Positions 43,839 to 52,903 of a DNA stretch of 64,000 nt are shown one piece after another. The notes below the pieces were generated by a model. That model was given only the letters and a program-made list of their open reading frames with translations, did no database searches and had not been told where the DNA came from. This DNA is from Xanthobacter autotrophicus Py2 (GTDB lineage Bacteria > Pseudomonadota > Alphaproteobacteria > Rhizobiales > Xanthobacteraceae). Numbering within the stretch: the first letter of the stretch is position 1; every line of letters starts with the position of its first letter. Position numbers and translations under genes: made by a program. The stretch covers positions 4,265,501 to 4,329,500 of the forward strand of contig CP000781.1 of NCBI GenBank assembly GCA_000017645.1, read 5' to 3'.

Positions 43839-45209
43839 ATGGCCATCGAAGTCCTCATGCCGGCCCTGTCTCCCACCATGGAGAAGGGCAATCTCACCAA
43901 GTGGCTCAAGAAGGAAGGCGACACCGTCAAATCCGGTGACGTGCTTGCCGAGATCGAGACCGACAAGGCCACCATGGAGGTGGAGTCCATCGACGAAGGA
44001 ATCCTCGGCCGCATCCTCGTACCCGAGGGCGCCCAGGACGTGGCGGTGAACACCCCCATCGCCACCATCCTCGCCGACGGCGAAGATGCGAACGCCGCTC
44101 CGGCTCCCGCCCCCAAGGCGGCCGAGAGCGCCCCGGCCCCGGCCACAGCGCCCGCCCCCGCGGCGCCGGCGGTGATCGCCCCGCAGGCGGTGGCCCAGCC
44201 CGATCCGGAAGTGCCGGCCGGCACCGAATTCGTCACCCAGACCGTCCGCGAGGCCCTGCGCGACGCCATGGCCGAGGAAATGCGCCGCGACGGCGATGTC
44301 TTCGTCATGGGCGAGGAAGTGGCCGAGTATCAGGGCGCCTACAAGATCACCCAGGGGCTGCTCCAGGAGTTCGGCGAGCGGCGCGTGATCGATACCCCCA
44401 TCACCGAGCATGGCTTTGCCGGCGTCGGCGTGGGTGCGGCCATGGCGGGCCTGAAGCCCATCATCGAGTTCATGACCTTCAACTTCGCCATGCAGGCCAT
44501 CGACCACATCATCAACTCGGCGGCGAAGACCCTGTATATGTCGGGCGGGCAGATGCACTGCTCCGTCGTGTTCCGCGGCCCCAACGGCGCCGCCGCCCGC
44601 GTCGCCGCCCAGCACAGCCAGGACTACACCTCCTGGTACTCCAACGTGCCCGGCCTGCGGGTGATCGCGCCCTATACGGCGGCCGACGCCAAGGGCCTCC
44701 TGAAGGCCGCCATCCGCGACCCCAACCCGGTCATCTTCCTTGAGAACGAGATCCTCTACGGCCACTCCTTCGAGGTGCCGAAGCTGGATGATTTCGTGCT
44801 GCCCATCGGCAAGGCGCGCATCGCCCGGAGCGGCAAGGACGTGACCCTGGTTTCCTTCTCCATCGGCATGACCTATGCGCTGAAGGCGGCGGACGAGCTG
44901 GCCAAGCAGGGCATCGAGGCGGAGGTCATCGACCTGCGCACCATCCGCCCCATGGACGTGGACACCATCATCGCCTCGGTGAAGAAGACCGGCCGCTGCG
45001 TGAGCGTGGAAGAGGGCTGGCCGCAGTCCGGCGTCGGCGCCGAGATCGTCGCCCAGCTCATGGACAAGGCCTTCGACTATCTCGACGCCCCGGTGCTGCG
45101 CGTCACGGGCAAGGACGTGCCCATGCCGTACGCCGCCAACCTCGAGAAGCTGGCCCTGCCGACGGTCGCCGACGTGATCGCGGCCGTCCACGCCGTGACC
45201 TATCGCTGA
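43839..45209 (+). CDS. pdhB: Pyruvate dehydrogenase E1 beta subunit with lipoyl domain
   Basis: The E1 beta subunit (456 residues) in the alphaproteobacterial form that carries its own lipoyl domain. Residues 1-80 are the lipoyl domain, with the modified Lys in [11 protein letters not shown] (near residue 43). An Ala/Pro linker ([19 protein letters not shown]) covers about 85-115. The E1 beta domain begins at [31 protein letters not shown] (core [11 protein letters not shown]), and the C-terminal domain has [14 protein letters not shown]. It joins PdhA to make the ThDP-binding heterotetramer. The lipoyl domain is nearly identical at DNA level to that of PdhC. Confidence 0.97.
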   Translation: MAIEVLMPALSPTMEKGNLTKWLKKEGDTVKSGDVLAEIETDKATMEVESIDEGILGRILVPEGAQDVAVNTPIATILADGEDANAAPAPAPKAAESAPAPATAPAPAAPAVIAPQAVAQPDPEVPAGTEFVTQTVREALRDAMAEEMRRDGDVFVMGEEVAEYQGAYKITQGLLQEFGERRVIDTPITEHGFAGVGVGAAMAGLKPIIEFMTFNFAMQAIDHIINSAAKTLYMSGGQMHCSVVFRGPNGAAARVAAQHSQDYTSWYSNVPGLRVIAPYTAADAKGLLKAAIRDPNPVIFLENEILYGHSFEVPKLDDFVLPIGKARIARSGKDVTLVSFSIGMTYALKAADELAKQGIEAEVIDLRTIRPMDVDTIIASVKKTGRCVSVEEGWPQSGVGAEIVAQLMDKAFDYLDAPVLRVTGKDVPMPYAANLEKLALPTVADVIAAVHAVTYR

Positions 45210-45221
45210 GGAGAGAGATCC

Positions 45222-46568
45222 ATGCCCATCGAGATCCTGATGCCGGCCCTCTCCCCCACCATGGAGAAGGGCAACCTCGCCAAGTGGCTCAAGAAGGAAG
45301 GCGACACCGTCAAGTCCGGTGACGTTCTTGCCGAGATCGAGACCGACAAGGCGACCATGGAAGTCGAGTCCATCGACGAAGGCATCCTCGCCAAGATCCT
45401 GGTGCCGGAAGGCTCTCAGGACGTGCCGGTGAACCAGCTCATCGCCTTGCTGGCCGGTGAGGGCGAGGACGTGGCCGCCGCTGCCGCCGGTGGCGGTGCC
45501 AAGGCCGCTGCCGCTCCTGCGGCCGCTGCCGCGCCTGCGGCTGCTGCGCCCGCCGCTGCTGCGCCCGCCGCGGCTCCGGCGCCTGCCGCCGCTCCTGCCT
45601 CCAACGGCCAGGGCGGACGCGTGTTCGCCTCGCCGCTCGCCCGCCGGATCGCCAAGGACAAGGGCATCGACCTTGCCGCCCTCGCCGGCTCCGGCCCGCA
45701 CGGCCGCATCGTCGCCCGCGACCTGGAAGGCGCCAAGCCCGGCGCCAAGCCGGCCGCTGCGCCCGCCGCTGCCGCCACTCCCGCGCCTGCCGCTGCTCCC
45801 GCCCCCAAGGCCGCGGTGGCCAGCGCGCCCGGCGCCGAGCAGGTCAAGGCCATGTTCGAGGCCGGCAGCTACGAGGAAGTGCAGCTCGACGGCATGCGCA
45901 AGACCATTGCGCGCCGCCTGGTGGAGAGCGAGCAGGTGACCCCCACCTTCTTCCTCACCGTGGACTGCGACCTCGACGACCTCATGGCCCTGCGCGAGCA
46001 GGTGAACGCCAATGCGTCCAAGGACAAGGACGGCAAGCCGTCCTACCGTGTCTCGGTCAACGACTTCATCATCAAGGCCATGGCGCTGGCGCTCCAGAAG
46101 GTGCCCGCCGCCAATGCGGTGTGGGCCGAAGACCGCATCCTGCGCATGAAGCATTCGGACGTGGGCGTGGCGGTGGCCATTGACGGCGGTCTCTACGCTC
46201 CCATCGTGAAGAAGGCGGAGCAGAAGACCCTGTCCGCCATCTCCAACGAGATGCGCGACCTTGCCGGCCGTGCCCGCACCAAGAAGCTGAAGCCGGATGA
46301 ATATTCCGGCGGCTCCACCTCGGTGTCGAACCTCGGCATGATGGGAATCCGGAACTTCACCGCCATCATCAACGCGCCGCAGTCCTCCATCCTCGCGGTG
46401 GGCGCTTCGGAGCAGCGCGCCGTGGTCCGCAATGGCGAGATCAAGGCGGTGATGCAGATGACCGTCACCATGACCTGTGACCACCGGGTGATGGATGGCG
46501 CGCTCGGCGCCGAGCTGCTCAGCGCGTTCAAGGGCTTCATCGAGAAGCCCATGAGCATGCTGGTGTGA
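45222..46568 (+). CDS. pdhC: Pyruvate dehydrogenase E2, dihydrolipoamide acetyltransferase
   Basis: The E2 core (448 residues), which transfers the acetyl group to CoA. Domain order: lipoyl domain (1-80, Lys in [11 protein letters not shown]), a linker almost wholly of Ala and Pro (about 90-130), and the peripheral subunit-binding domain ([17 protein letters not shown].., near 138-170, with [13 protein letters not shown]). A second Ala/Pro linker precedes the catalytic domain with the active-site [16 protein letters not shown] near residue 420. A strong AGGAGAGA ribosome site precedes ATG 45222. Only one lipoyl domain is present, the second being on PdhB. Confidence 0.97.
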   Translation: MPIEILMPALSPTMEKGNLAKWLKKEGDTVKSGDVLAEIETDKATMEVESIDEGILAKILVPEGSQDVPVNQLIALLAGEGEDVAAAAAGGGAKAAAAPAAAAAPAAAAPAAAAPAAAPAPAAAPASNGQGGRVFASPLARRIAKDKGIDLAALAGSGPHGRIVARDLEGAKPGAKPAAAPAAAATPAPAAAPAPKAAVASAPGAEQVKAMFEAGSYEEVQLDGMRKTIARRLVESEQVTPTFFLTVDCDLDDLMALREQVNANASKDKDGKPSYRVSVNDFIIKAMALALQKVPAANAVWAEDRILRMKHSDVGVAVAIDGGLYAPIVKKAEQKTLSAISNEMRDLAGRARTKKLKPDEYSGGSTSVSNLGMMGIRNFTAIINAPQSSILAVGASEQRAVVRNGEIKAVMQMTVTMTCDHRVMDGALGAELLSAFKGFIEKPMSMLV

Positions 46569-46684
46569 GCACGCCGGTGTGAGGCTCGCCCCGGTGCTGC
46601 GGCAGATCAAATCCTGCCGCAGCCGCACGGTGTAGCTGCGTGGCAACGGTGTTTTCCGCCGTTGTACCCAGGAAGGTTGAGATC

Positions 46685-46921
46685 ATGAGCCACACGCCCC
46701 ACGAGCTTGCCGCCGACTTCCCGGAATATGCCGAGAAGATCCAGGCCCTGAAGCTGTCCGACGCCCATTTCGCCAAGCTCAGCGAGGCCTATCACGAGGT
46801 GAACCGCCAGGTTCATCGCGCCGAGACCGACGTGGAGCCCACCGGCGACGCCGAGATCGAGGCCCTGCGCCGCGAGCGCGTGCGCCTGAAGGACGAACTC
46901 TTCGCCATCCTGTCCAAGTGA
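46685..46921 (+). CDS. YdcH family protein (DUF465)
   Basis: A 78-residue helical protein of the YdcH/DUF465 family. The signature HFAKLSEAYHEVNRQVHRAE is near residues 30-48, and the C-terminal helix is IEALRRERVRLKDELFAIL. The start ATG at 46685 follows AGGAAGGTTGAG. The function is unknown. It lies 116 bases after pdhC and before a deoxyribosyltransferase-like gene in the pdh cluster; other Alphaproteobacteria have several YdcH paralogs. No transmembrane segment. Confidence 0.88.
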   Translation: MSHTPHELAADFPEYAEKIQALKLSDAHFAKLSEAYHEVNRQVHRAETDVEPTGDAEIEALRRERVRLKDELFAILSK

Positions 46922-47065
46922 CCGGATCGGTGTGACACCAAACGGAGCGCCTTGTTGCGAGGCGCTCCGCACGTCCGGCTCCGGAAGCGGGAGCCGTGGA
47001 AAAAGGACCCGCCCGGCGCCGGCCGAAGACCGGAGCCGATGCCATCATGGAGACGGGCAAGCCTG

Positions 47066-47707
47066 ATGAAGCTCTACCTCGCCGGCCCCGAAGTGTTCCT
47101 CGACGACGCGCGCGAGATCGGCCGGCGCAAGGTGGAGCTGTGCACCCGCTTCGGCTTCATCGGACTCTATCCGCTGGACGGCGACCCGCTGCTGGATGCG
47201 GCGGCGGGGGCCGCGAGCCACTCCATATTCGCCGCCAACCTTGCCCTCATGCGCTCCGCCGATGCGCTTATCGCCAATCTCACCCCATTCCGGGGCATCA
47301 GCGCCGATCCGGGCACCGCGTTCGAGGTGGGCTTCGCCTTCGCTCTGGGCAAGCCGGTGGCGGCCTATTCCAACCTGCCGGGTGAGCTGAAGCATCGCGC
47401 CCATTCCACCATCGGTGTGGCCGGCGACGCCGAGGCTGTCCCCACGCTCTTGGCCGATGGGCTGCACGTGGAGGACTTCGGCCATTTCGACAATCTCATG
47501 CTGGCGGAAGCGCTTGCCGCCTCCCGGCTGCCGGTGATCCAGGCCCAGGCGCCTGCCGCCGACCCGTTCCGCGACCTCACCCTGTTCGAGCAGGCGCTCT
47601 CCGTTTTGGCCGAGGCCCGGTCCGCCGGCCGCCTTGGCACGACCCCATCCCTTTCCCATCCAGAACCCGCCGGACAGGCGCACGGCGAGGAGACCTTCCA
47701 TGGCTGA
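47066..47707 (+). CDS. Nucleoside 2-deoxyribosyltransferase family protein
   Basis: A 213-residue protein of the nucleoside 2-deoxyribosyltransferase/DNPH1-like fold. It opens with the family's KLYLAGPEVFLDDAREIG. The pocket segment DALIANLTPFRGISADPGTAFEVGFAFALGKPV contains the conserved FRG.SADPGTAFEVG pattern, with the catalytic-type Glu. Enzymes of this fold cleave or exchange nucleobases on deoxynucleosides or nucleotides. The start ATG at 47066 directly precedes the motif; longer frames have no support. Its end overlaps lpdA by eight bases, so it is embedded in the pdh operon, an unexpected place for a salvage enzyme. Confidence 0.88.
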   Translation: MKLYLAGPEVFLDDAREIGRRKVELCTRFGFIGLYPLDGDPLLDAAAGAASHSIFAANLALMRSADALIANLTPFRGISADPGTAFEVGFAFALGKPVAAYSNLPGELKHRAHSTIGVAGDAEAVPTLLADGLHVEDFGHFDNLMLAEALAASRLPVIQAQAPAADPFRDLTLFEQALSVLAEARSAGRLGTTPSLSHPEPAGQAHGEETFHG

Positions 47708-49115
47708 CAGTTACGACATCATCGTCATCGGCGGCGGGCCCGGCGGCTACGTGGCCGCCATCCGCGCCGCCCAGCTCGGCTTCAAGGTGGCCGTGGTGGA
47801 GAAGAGCCATCTCGGCGGCATCTGCCTGAACTGGGGCTGCATTCCCACCAAGGCTCTGCTGCGCTCGGCCGAGATCTATCACTACATGGAGCACGCCAAG
47901 GATTACGGCCTCTCCGCCGAGAAGATCGGCTTCGATGCGGCGGCCGTGGTGAAGCGCTCGCGCGGGGTCTCGGCCCAGCTGGCCGGCGGCGTGGCCTTCC
48001 TGCTCAACAAGAACAAGGTGGACGTGATCTGGGGCAAGGCGACCTTCACCGCCCCCGGCAAGATCAAGGTGGAAGCCAGCCAGAACCCGCCCAAGGGCGC
48101 CAAGGGCGGCGGCGACTACACCGCCAAGCACATCATCGTCGCCACCGGTGCCCGCCCGCGCGCGCTGCCGGGCCTTGAGCCCGACAAGAAGCTGATCTGG
48201 ACCTATTTCGACGCCATGGTGCCGGAAAAGATGCCCAAGAGCCTGCTGGTGATGGGTTCGGGCGCCATCGGCATCGAGTTCGCCTCCTTCTATCGCACCA
48301 TGGGCACCGAGGTGACCGTGGTGGAGGTGCTGCCTCAGATCCTCCCCGTGGAGGACGAGGAGATCGCTGCCGTCGCCCGCAAGCGCTTCGAGAAGCTCGG
48401 CATGAAGATCCTGTCCGGCGCCAAGGTGACCGGCGTCACCAAGCATGCCGACAGCATCACCGCGCATGTGGAGGATGCCAAGGGCGCCAAGCACGACATC
48501 ACGGTGGAGCGCATGATCTCCGCCGTGGGCGTGGTGGGCAACGTGGAGGGCCTCGGCCTCGAGGCCATCGGCGTGAAAATCGAGCGCGGCTGCGTGGTCA
48601 TCGACGGCTATGGCCGCACCAATGTGCCCGGCGTCTATGCCATCGGCGACATTGCCGGTCCGCCCATGCTGGCCCACAAGGCGGAGCACGAGGGCGTGAT
48701 CTGCGTGGAGACCATCAAGGGCCTGCACACCCACCCCATGGACAAGAACAAGATCCCCGGCTGCACCTATTGCACGCCGCAGATCGCCTCCGTGGGCCTC
48801 ACCGAGAAGAAGGCCAAGGAAGCCGGCCGCGAGATCAAGGTGGGCCGCTTCTCCTTCATCGGCAACGGCAAGGCCATCGCGCTGGGCGAGCCGGACGGCC
48901 TGGTGAAGACCATCTTCGACGCCAAGACCGGCGAGCTGCTGGGCGCCCACATGGTGGGCGCGGAAGTGACCGAGCTGATCCAGGGCTTCGTGGTGGCCAT
49001 GAACCTTGAGACCACCGAGGAAGACCTAATCCACACGGTGTTCCCGCACCCGACCCTGTCGGAGATGATGCACGAGAGCGTCATGTCCGCCTACGGCCGC
49101 GCCATCCATTCGTGA
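47700..49115 (+). CDS. lpdA: Dihydrolipoyl dehydrogenase (E3)
   Basis: The E3 flavoprotein (471 residues), which reoxidises the dihydrolipoyl groups of E2 and passes electrons to NAD. FAD motif GGGPGGYVAAIRAAQLG at residues 11-27. The redox-active disulfide is in GGICLNWGCIPTKALL (Cys pair near 43 and 48). The NAD motif GSGAIGIEFASFY is near 185. The active-site His/Glu pair is in HTVFPHPTLSEMMHE at the C-terminus. Start ATG 47700 has GAGGAG upstream and overlaps the previous gene by eight bases. Confidence 0.97.
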   Translation: MADSYDIIVIGGGPGGYVAAIRAAQLGFKVAVVEKSHLGGICLNWGCIPTKALLRSAEIYHYMEHAKDYGLSAEKIGFDAAAVVKRSRGVSAQLAGGVAFLLNKNKVDVIWGKATFTAPGKIKVEASQNPPKGAKGGGDYTAKHIIVATGARPRALPGLEPDKKLIWTYFDAMVPEKMPKSLLVMGSGAIGIEFASFYRTMGTEVTVVEVLPQILPVEDEEIAAVARKRFEKLGMKILSGAKVTGVTKHADSITAHVEDAKGAKHDITVERMISAVGVVGNVEGLGLEAIGVKIERGCVVIDGYGRTNVPGVYAIGDIAGPPMLAHKAEHEGVICVETIKGLHTHPMDKNKIPGCTYCTPQIASVGLTEKKAKEAGREIKVGRFSFIGNGKAIALGEPDGLVKTIFDAKTGELLGAHMVGAEVTELIQGFVVAMNLETTEEDLIHTVFPHPTLSEMMHESVMSAYGRAIHS

Positions 49116-49234
49116 GCGAGGCGGCGGGGCGTGGGACTTTGTCCCGCGCCTCTCGCCAAAGCGCCGTGGCGGCGGCATGATCCGCCACCACCCGCCGGCG
49201 GTCCTCGCCGGATGAAGGTGGCAAGGGGGCCGCA

Positions 49235-49513
49235 ATGAACAACGAGACCTATGCGTTTCTGAGCCAGCCCGGCGTCGGCTTCTTCTCGCTCATCATCATC
49301 GGCATCATCGCCGGATGGGTGGCCGAGCGCGTCACCGCCAGCAACCACGGCCTTTTGACGAACCTTCTCGTCGGCGTCGCCGGCGCCTTCATCGGCGACA
49401 AGCTGGCCTCGGTGCTCAACGTGCCGGTTCACGGCTTCTTCCGCACCCTGATCGCGGCCATCGTCGGCGCCATCCTGCTGCTGTGGGTCTGGCGCGCGAT
49501 CCGCTCGCGCTGA
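49235..49513 (+). CDS. GlsB/YeaQ/YmgE family membrane protein, copy 1
   Basis: A 92-residue protein with three hydrophobic helices, matching the GlsB/YeaQ/YmgE (transglycosylase-associated, stress-response) family. Family glycine patterns are IIIGIIAGWVAERV, LLTNLLVGVAGAFIGDKL and IVGAILLLWVWRAIRSR. The function is unknown; E. coli relatives respond to stress. It is the first of two adjacent paralogs, 11 bases apart. It follows lpdA by 119 bases. Confidence 0.9.
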   Translation: MNNETYAFLSQPGVGFFSLIIIGIIAGWVAERVTASNHGLLTNLLVGVAGAFIGDKLASVLNVPVHGFFRTLIAAIVGAILLLWVWRAIRSR

Positions 49514-49524
49514 GGGAGGGTGGC

Positions 49525-49773
49525 ATGATTGTCTCGATCATCGTCGGCATCATCGCCGGCTTCCTCGCCGAGAAGATCATGAGTTCGTCCGGCGGGCTGC
49601 TCACCAATCTGGTGGTGGGGCTCGTGGGCGGCATGCTGGGCGGCTGGGTGGCGGGGGCCCTCGGCCTCACCTATATCGGAGACGGGGTCGTGGACCGCAT
49701 CGTGGTCTCCACCTGCGGGGCGATCCTGCTCCTCGTCATCTGGCGGGCGGTCACCGGCAAGCGGCCGGCCTGA
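49525..49773 (+). CDS. GlsB/YeaQ/YmgE family membrane protein, copy 2
   Basis: An 82-residue paralog of the gene just upstream: IIVGIIAGFLAEKIM, GLLTNLVVGLVGGMLGGWV and GAILLLVIWRAVTGKRP line up with it. Three helices are predicted. The ATG at 49525 follows GAGGGAGGG. The two genes share an 11-base gap and look like a tandem duplication that has since diverged. The function is unknown. Confidence 0.9.
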   Translation: MIVSIIVGIIAGFLAEKIMSSSGGLLTNLVVGLVGGMLGGWVAGALGLTYIGDGVVDRIVVSTCGAILLLVIWRAVTGKRPA

Positions 49774-49943
49774 AAACGCATTGCCGCAGCGCGCGCTACG
49801 TGGCTTTCAGCCAAGGGTGGCGCGCGTTATGGTGAACTGAATTCCATGCCCGTCCGGCGCCTTGTCCGGGGCGGGCTTCGCCCGGCGCGGGCATTGCCCT
49901 GAAGGGCGTGCATCGTCCAGCCGGGGGTTGAGAGACGAAACGC

Positions 49944-50897
49944 ATGGTCACGGTCATCGACACCCTCGCCCGCCCGCGCCACCCGGAAAAGGCCAACCGT
50001 CCGGAAACCGAGGTGCTGCGCAAGCCCGACTGGATCCGCGTGAAGGCGCCGGGCTCGGCCGGCTGGTCGCAGACGGCGGAGATCGTGCGGGCCAACGGCC
50101 TGCACACCGTGTGCGAAGAGGCGGGCTGCCCCAATATCGGCGAGTGCTGGGAGAAGAAGCACGCCACCTTCATGATCATGGGCGACACCTGCACGCGGGC
50201 CTGCGCCTTCTGCAACGTGCGCACCGGCATGCCGGAAGCGCTCGACCAGGGCGAACCGCAGAAGGTGGGCGACGCCGTGGCCAAGCTCGGCCTCTCCCAT
50301 GTGGTCATCACCTCCGTGGACCGGGACGACCTCGCCGACGGCGGCGCCGAGCACTTCGCCCGTACCATCGCCGCCATCCGCAAGGCGAGCCCCGGCACCA
50401 CCATCGAGATCCTCACCCCGGACTTCCTGCGCAAGGACGGGGCGCTTGAGGTGGTGGTGGCGGCCAGGCCCGACGTGTTCAACCACAATCTGGAAACGGT
50501 GCCGGCCAAATATCTCTCGGTGCGGCCAGGCGCGCGCTATTTCCACTCCCTGCGCCTGCTGCAGAAGGTGAAGGAGCTGGACGGCTCCATCTTCACCAAG
50601 TCCGGCATCATGGTGGGCCTCGGCGAGGAGCGGCCCGAAGTGCTCCAGCTGATGGACGACCTGCGCTCGGCGGAGGTGGATTTCATCACCATCGGCCAGT
50701 ATCTCCAGCCCACGCGCAAGCACCACAAGGTGGAGCGCTTCGTGACGCCGGACGAGTTCAAGGCCTATGAGACGGTCGCCTATGCCAAGGGCTTCCTGAT
50801 GGTTTCGGCGAGCCCGCTCACGCGCTCGTCGCACCATGCGGGCGATGATTTCGAGAAATTGCGCGCGGCCCGGGTGGCGCGTCTCGGCCGGTCCTGA
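49944..50897 (+). CDS. lipA: Lipoyl synthase
   Basis: A radical SAM enzyme (317 residues) that inserts two sulfurs into octanoyl-lysine to complete the lipoyl cofactor. The auxiliary cluster motif is [13 protein letters not shown] (CX4CX5C, near residue 54-65), and the radical SAM motif is [10 protein letters not shown] (CX3CX2C, near 80). The C-terminal [10 protein letters not shown] includes the Ser ligand of the auxiliary cluster. It serves PdhB and PdhC encoded just upstream, and other 2-oxoacid dehydrogenases. The start is ATG 49944. The START-domain gene follows two bases later. Confidence 0.97.
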   Translation: MVTVIDTLARPRHPEKANRPETEVLRKPDWIRVKAPGSAGWSQTAEIVRANGLHTVCEEAGCPNIGECWEKKHATFMIMGDTCTRACAFCNVRTGMPEALDQGEPQKVGDAVAKLGLSHVVITSVDRDDLADGGAEHFARTIAAIRKASPGTTIEILTPDFLRKDGALEVVVAARPDVFNHNLETVPAKYLSVRPGARYFHSLRLLQKVKELDGSIFTKSGIMVGLGEERPEVLQLMDDLRSAEVDFITIGQYLQPTRKHHKVERFVTPDEFKAYETVAYAKGFLMVSASPLTRSSHHAGDDFEKLRAARVARLGRS

Positions 50898-50899
50898 TC

Positions 50900-51358
50900 G
50901 TGCCATCCTTCTCCAACGCCCGGCAGGTGAGGCACGGGGCGCGGGACATGTTCGACCTCGTGGCCGACGTGGAGCGCTATCCCGAGTTCGTGCCCCTGTG
51001 CCAGTCGCTGCGGGTGAAGCGGCGCATGAAGTCCGACGAGGGCGTGGAGATCCTGGTGGCGGACATGACCGTCGCCTACAAGCTGATCCGCGAGACCTTC
51101 ACCTCGCGGGTGACGCTGGACCGGCCCCGCCTCACCATCCATGTGGAATATCTCGACGGCCCCTTCAGCCGGCTCGACAACCGCTGGGACTTTGTCGGGC
51201 GCGGTGACGACGCGAGCGAGGTGAAATTCTTCATCTCCTACGAATTCCGCTCGCGCACCCTGGCCATGCTCATGGGCGCCATGTTCGATGCCGCCTTCCG
51301 CCGCTTCGCCGACGCCTTCGAGGCCCGCGCGGACCAGGTCTACGGCACGGTGGGGTAG
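50900..51358 (+). CDS. Coq10/RatA-type START-domain protein
   Basis: A 152-residue single-domain START-like protein of the Coq10/RatA family. Conserved parts are MFDLVADVERYPEFVPLC near residue 17 (a hallmark of the family), VADMTVAYKLIRETFTSRV and the closing MLMGAMFDAAFRRFADAFEARA helix. In mitochondria Coq10 binds ubiquinone and supports respiration. The bacterial name RatA comes from a report of ribosome association in E. coli, but it has no antitoxin partner here. Start GTG 50900, two bases after lipA; co-transcription is very likely. Confidence 0.92.
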   Translation: MPSFSNARQVRHGARDMFDLVADVERYPEFVPLCQSLRVKRRMKSDEGVEILVADMTVAYKLIRETFTSRVTLDRPRLTIHVEYLDGPFSRLDNRWDFVGRGDDASEVKFFISYEFRSRTLAMLMGAMFDAAFRRFADAFEARADQVYGTVG

Positions 51359-51363
51359 GGGGC

Positions 51364-51753
51364 TTAGGCCTCCACCGGTCCGCCCGCGTCCTTCCAGGCC
51401 TTGAAGCCGCCGCCCACATGGGCCACCGGATCCAGCCCCATGTCCTGCGCCGTGACCGCCGACAGGGCCGAGCGCCAGCCTCCCGCGCAGAGGAAGATGA
51501 AGGCCCGGTCCTCCCCGAAAGGCGGCTTGAAATAGGGGCTCTCGGGGTCGATCCAGAATTCCAGCATGCCGCGCGGACAGTGGAAGGCGCCGGGGATGCG
51601 GCCCTCCCGCTCCAGCTCGCGCGGGTCCCGCACGTCCACCAGCAGCGCGCCCTCGGCGATCCGGCGCTGGGCGTCCTGCGGCGTCAGCGTTTCGACTCGG
51701 GCGTTGGCTTCTTCAAGGAGCAGCTTGAAGCCTCTGGTGATGGTCTGGGGCAT
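51364..51753 (-). CDS. Rhodanese domain protein
   Basis: A 129-residue single rhodanese domain. The active-site loop Cys is in FIFLCAGGWRSALSA (Cys near residue 91), and the domain has LLVDVRDPRELEREGRIPGAFHCPRG near the N-terminus. Single-domain rhodaneses carry persulfide sulfur. The loop CAGGWRS differs from the CRSGNRS-type loops of thiosulfate sulfurtransferases. It ends five bases after the START gene's stop and faces it convergently. Confidence 0.9.
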   Translation of the reverse strand: MPQTITRGFKLLLEEANARVETLTPQDAQRRIAEGALLVDVRDPRELEREGRIPGAFHCPRGMLEFWIDPESPYFKPPFGEDRAFIFLCAGGWRSALSAVTAQDMGLDPVAHVGGGFKAWKDAGGPVEA

Positions 51754-51985
51754 GGCCTCTCTTCCGGTGCGATGGACCGATCGTTTGGGGGAGGAGGCGG
51801 CAGGACCGGAAGCCCTGTCAAGTCGGCCCGCTCCGCAGCTCAGCCTTCCGCTGCGGGCGCGTGTCCGGCCCGGCGCAATTGTCTCGAAGGGCAGGGCGGG
51901 TTATGAGTGGGAAAAGGAGGCAGCGCACAATCGTCGGGCACGATGATAAAATAAGCGCTCCACCAACAGAGGGGTTCAGCGGCGG

Positions 51986-52903
51986 ATGGAAGTGTTCCTC
52001 CAGCAGCTCATCAACGGATTGACCCTCGGGTCGATCTACGGATTGATCGCCATCGGGTACACGATGGTGTTCGGCATCATCGGAATGGTGAACTTCGCCC
52101 ACGGCGATGTCTTCATGGTGAGTGCCTTCATTGGCCTCATCTGCGTCCTGCTGCTCACCACCGTGCTGGGGATGAGCTCCATCTTCCTCATCCTCGCCAT
52201 TACCCTCGTGGTGGCCATGGTGTTCACCGGGCTGGTGAGCTGGGCCATCGAGCGGGTGGCGTACCGGCCCCTGCGCGGCTCCTTCCGCCTCGCGCCCATG
52301 ATCTCCGCCATCGGCATGTCCATCCTGCTCTCCAACTTCGTGCAGGTGGCCCAGGGCCCGCGCAACAAGCCGCTGCCGCCCATGGTGCCGGACGTGATCG
52401 TGGTGATGGAGCGCAATGGCTACCAGGTCACCCTCGCCTACAAGCAGATCATCATCATGGTGGTCACCGCGACGCTGCTCGCCGGCTTCTGGTGGCTGGT
52501 GCAGAAGACCTCGCTGGGCCGCGCCCAGCGCGCCTGCGAGCAGGACCGCAAAATGGCGGCACTGCTGGGCGTGAACGTGGACCGCACCATCTCGCTCACC
52601 TTCGTCATCGGTGCCGCGCTCGCCGCCGTCGCCGGCGTCATGTACCTCATGTATTACGGCGTGGTGAACTTCGCCGACGGCTTCGTGCCGGGCGTGAAGG
52701 CCTTCACCGCCGCCGTGCTGGGGGGCATCGGCTCGCTGCCGGGGGCGGTTCTGGGCGGGCTGCTGATCGGCCTCATCGAGACCCTGTGGTCCGCCTATTT
52801 CTCCATTGAATACAAGGATGTGGCAGCGTTCTCCATCCTTGTGGTCACGCTCATCTTCCTGCCCCAGGGCCTGCTGGGCCGGCCGGAAGTGGAGAAGGTC
52901 TGA
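51986..52903 (+). CDS. livH: Branched-chain amino acid ABC permease LivH
   Basis: A 305-residue inner-membrane permease of the HAAT (branched-chain amino acid) ABC family. It begins with the typical [23 protein letters not shown] and contains [11 protein letters not shown] and the coupling segment [25 protein letters not shown] (shown by [14 protein letters not shown]), with about eight helices. It is the first gene of the liv operon; its stop overlaps the livM start (TGATG). A likely promoter is in the 232 bases upstream. Uptake of leucine, isoleucine and valine is the usual function. Confidence 0.94.
   Translation: MEVFLQQLINGLTLGSIYGLIAIGYTMVFGIIGMVNFAHGDVFMVSAFIGLICVLLLTTVLGMSSIFLILAITLVVAMVFTGLVSWAIERVAYRPLRGSFRLAPMISAIGMSILLSNFVQVAQGPRNKPLPPMVPDVIVVMERNGYQVTLAYKQIIIMVVTATLLAGFWWLVQKTSLGRAQRACEQDRKMAALLGVNVDRTISLTFVIGAALAAVAGVMYLMYYGVVNFADGFVPGVKAFTAAVLGGIGSLPGAVLGGLLIGLIETLWSAYFSIEYKDVAAFSILVVTLIFLPQGLLGRPEVEKV

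Noticed and set aside
43764..46646. A 960-codon minus-strand frame opposite pdhB and pdhC
   Set aside because: It covers both genes and the intergenic gap, has no ribosome binding site and low-complexity His/Gly/Arg sequence. Shadow frame.
50900..51358. Toxin of a toxin-antitoxin pair (RatA)
   Set aside because: The fold is Coq10-like START and the gene follows lipA; no antitoxin gene is beside it. A role in quinone handling is more plausible.
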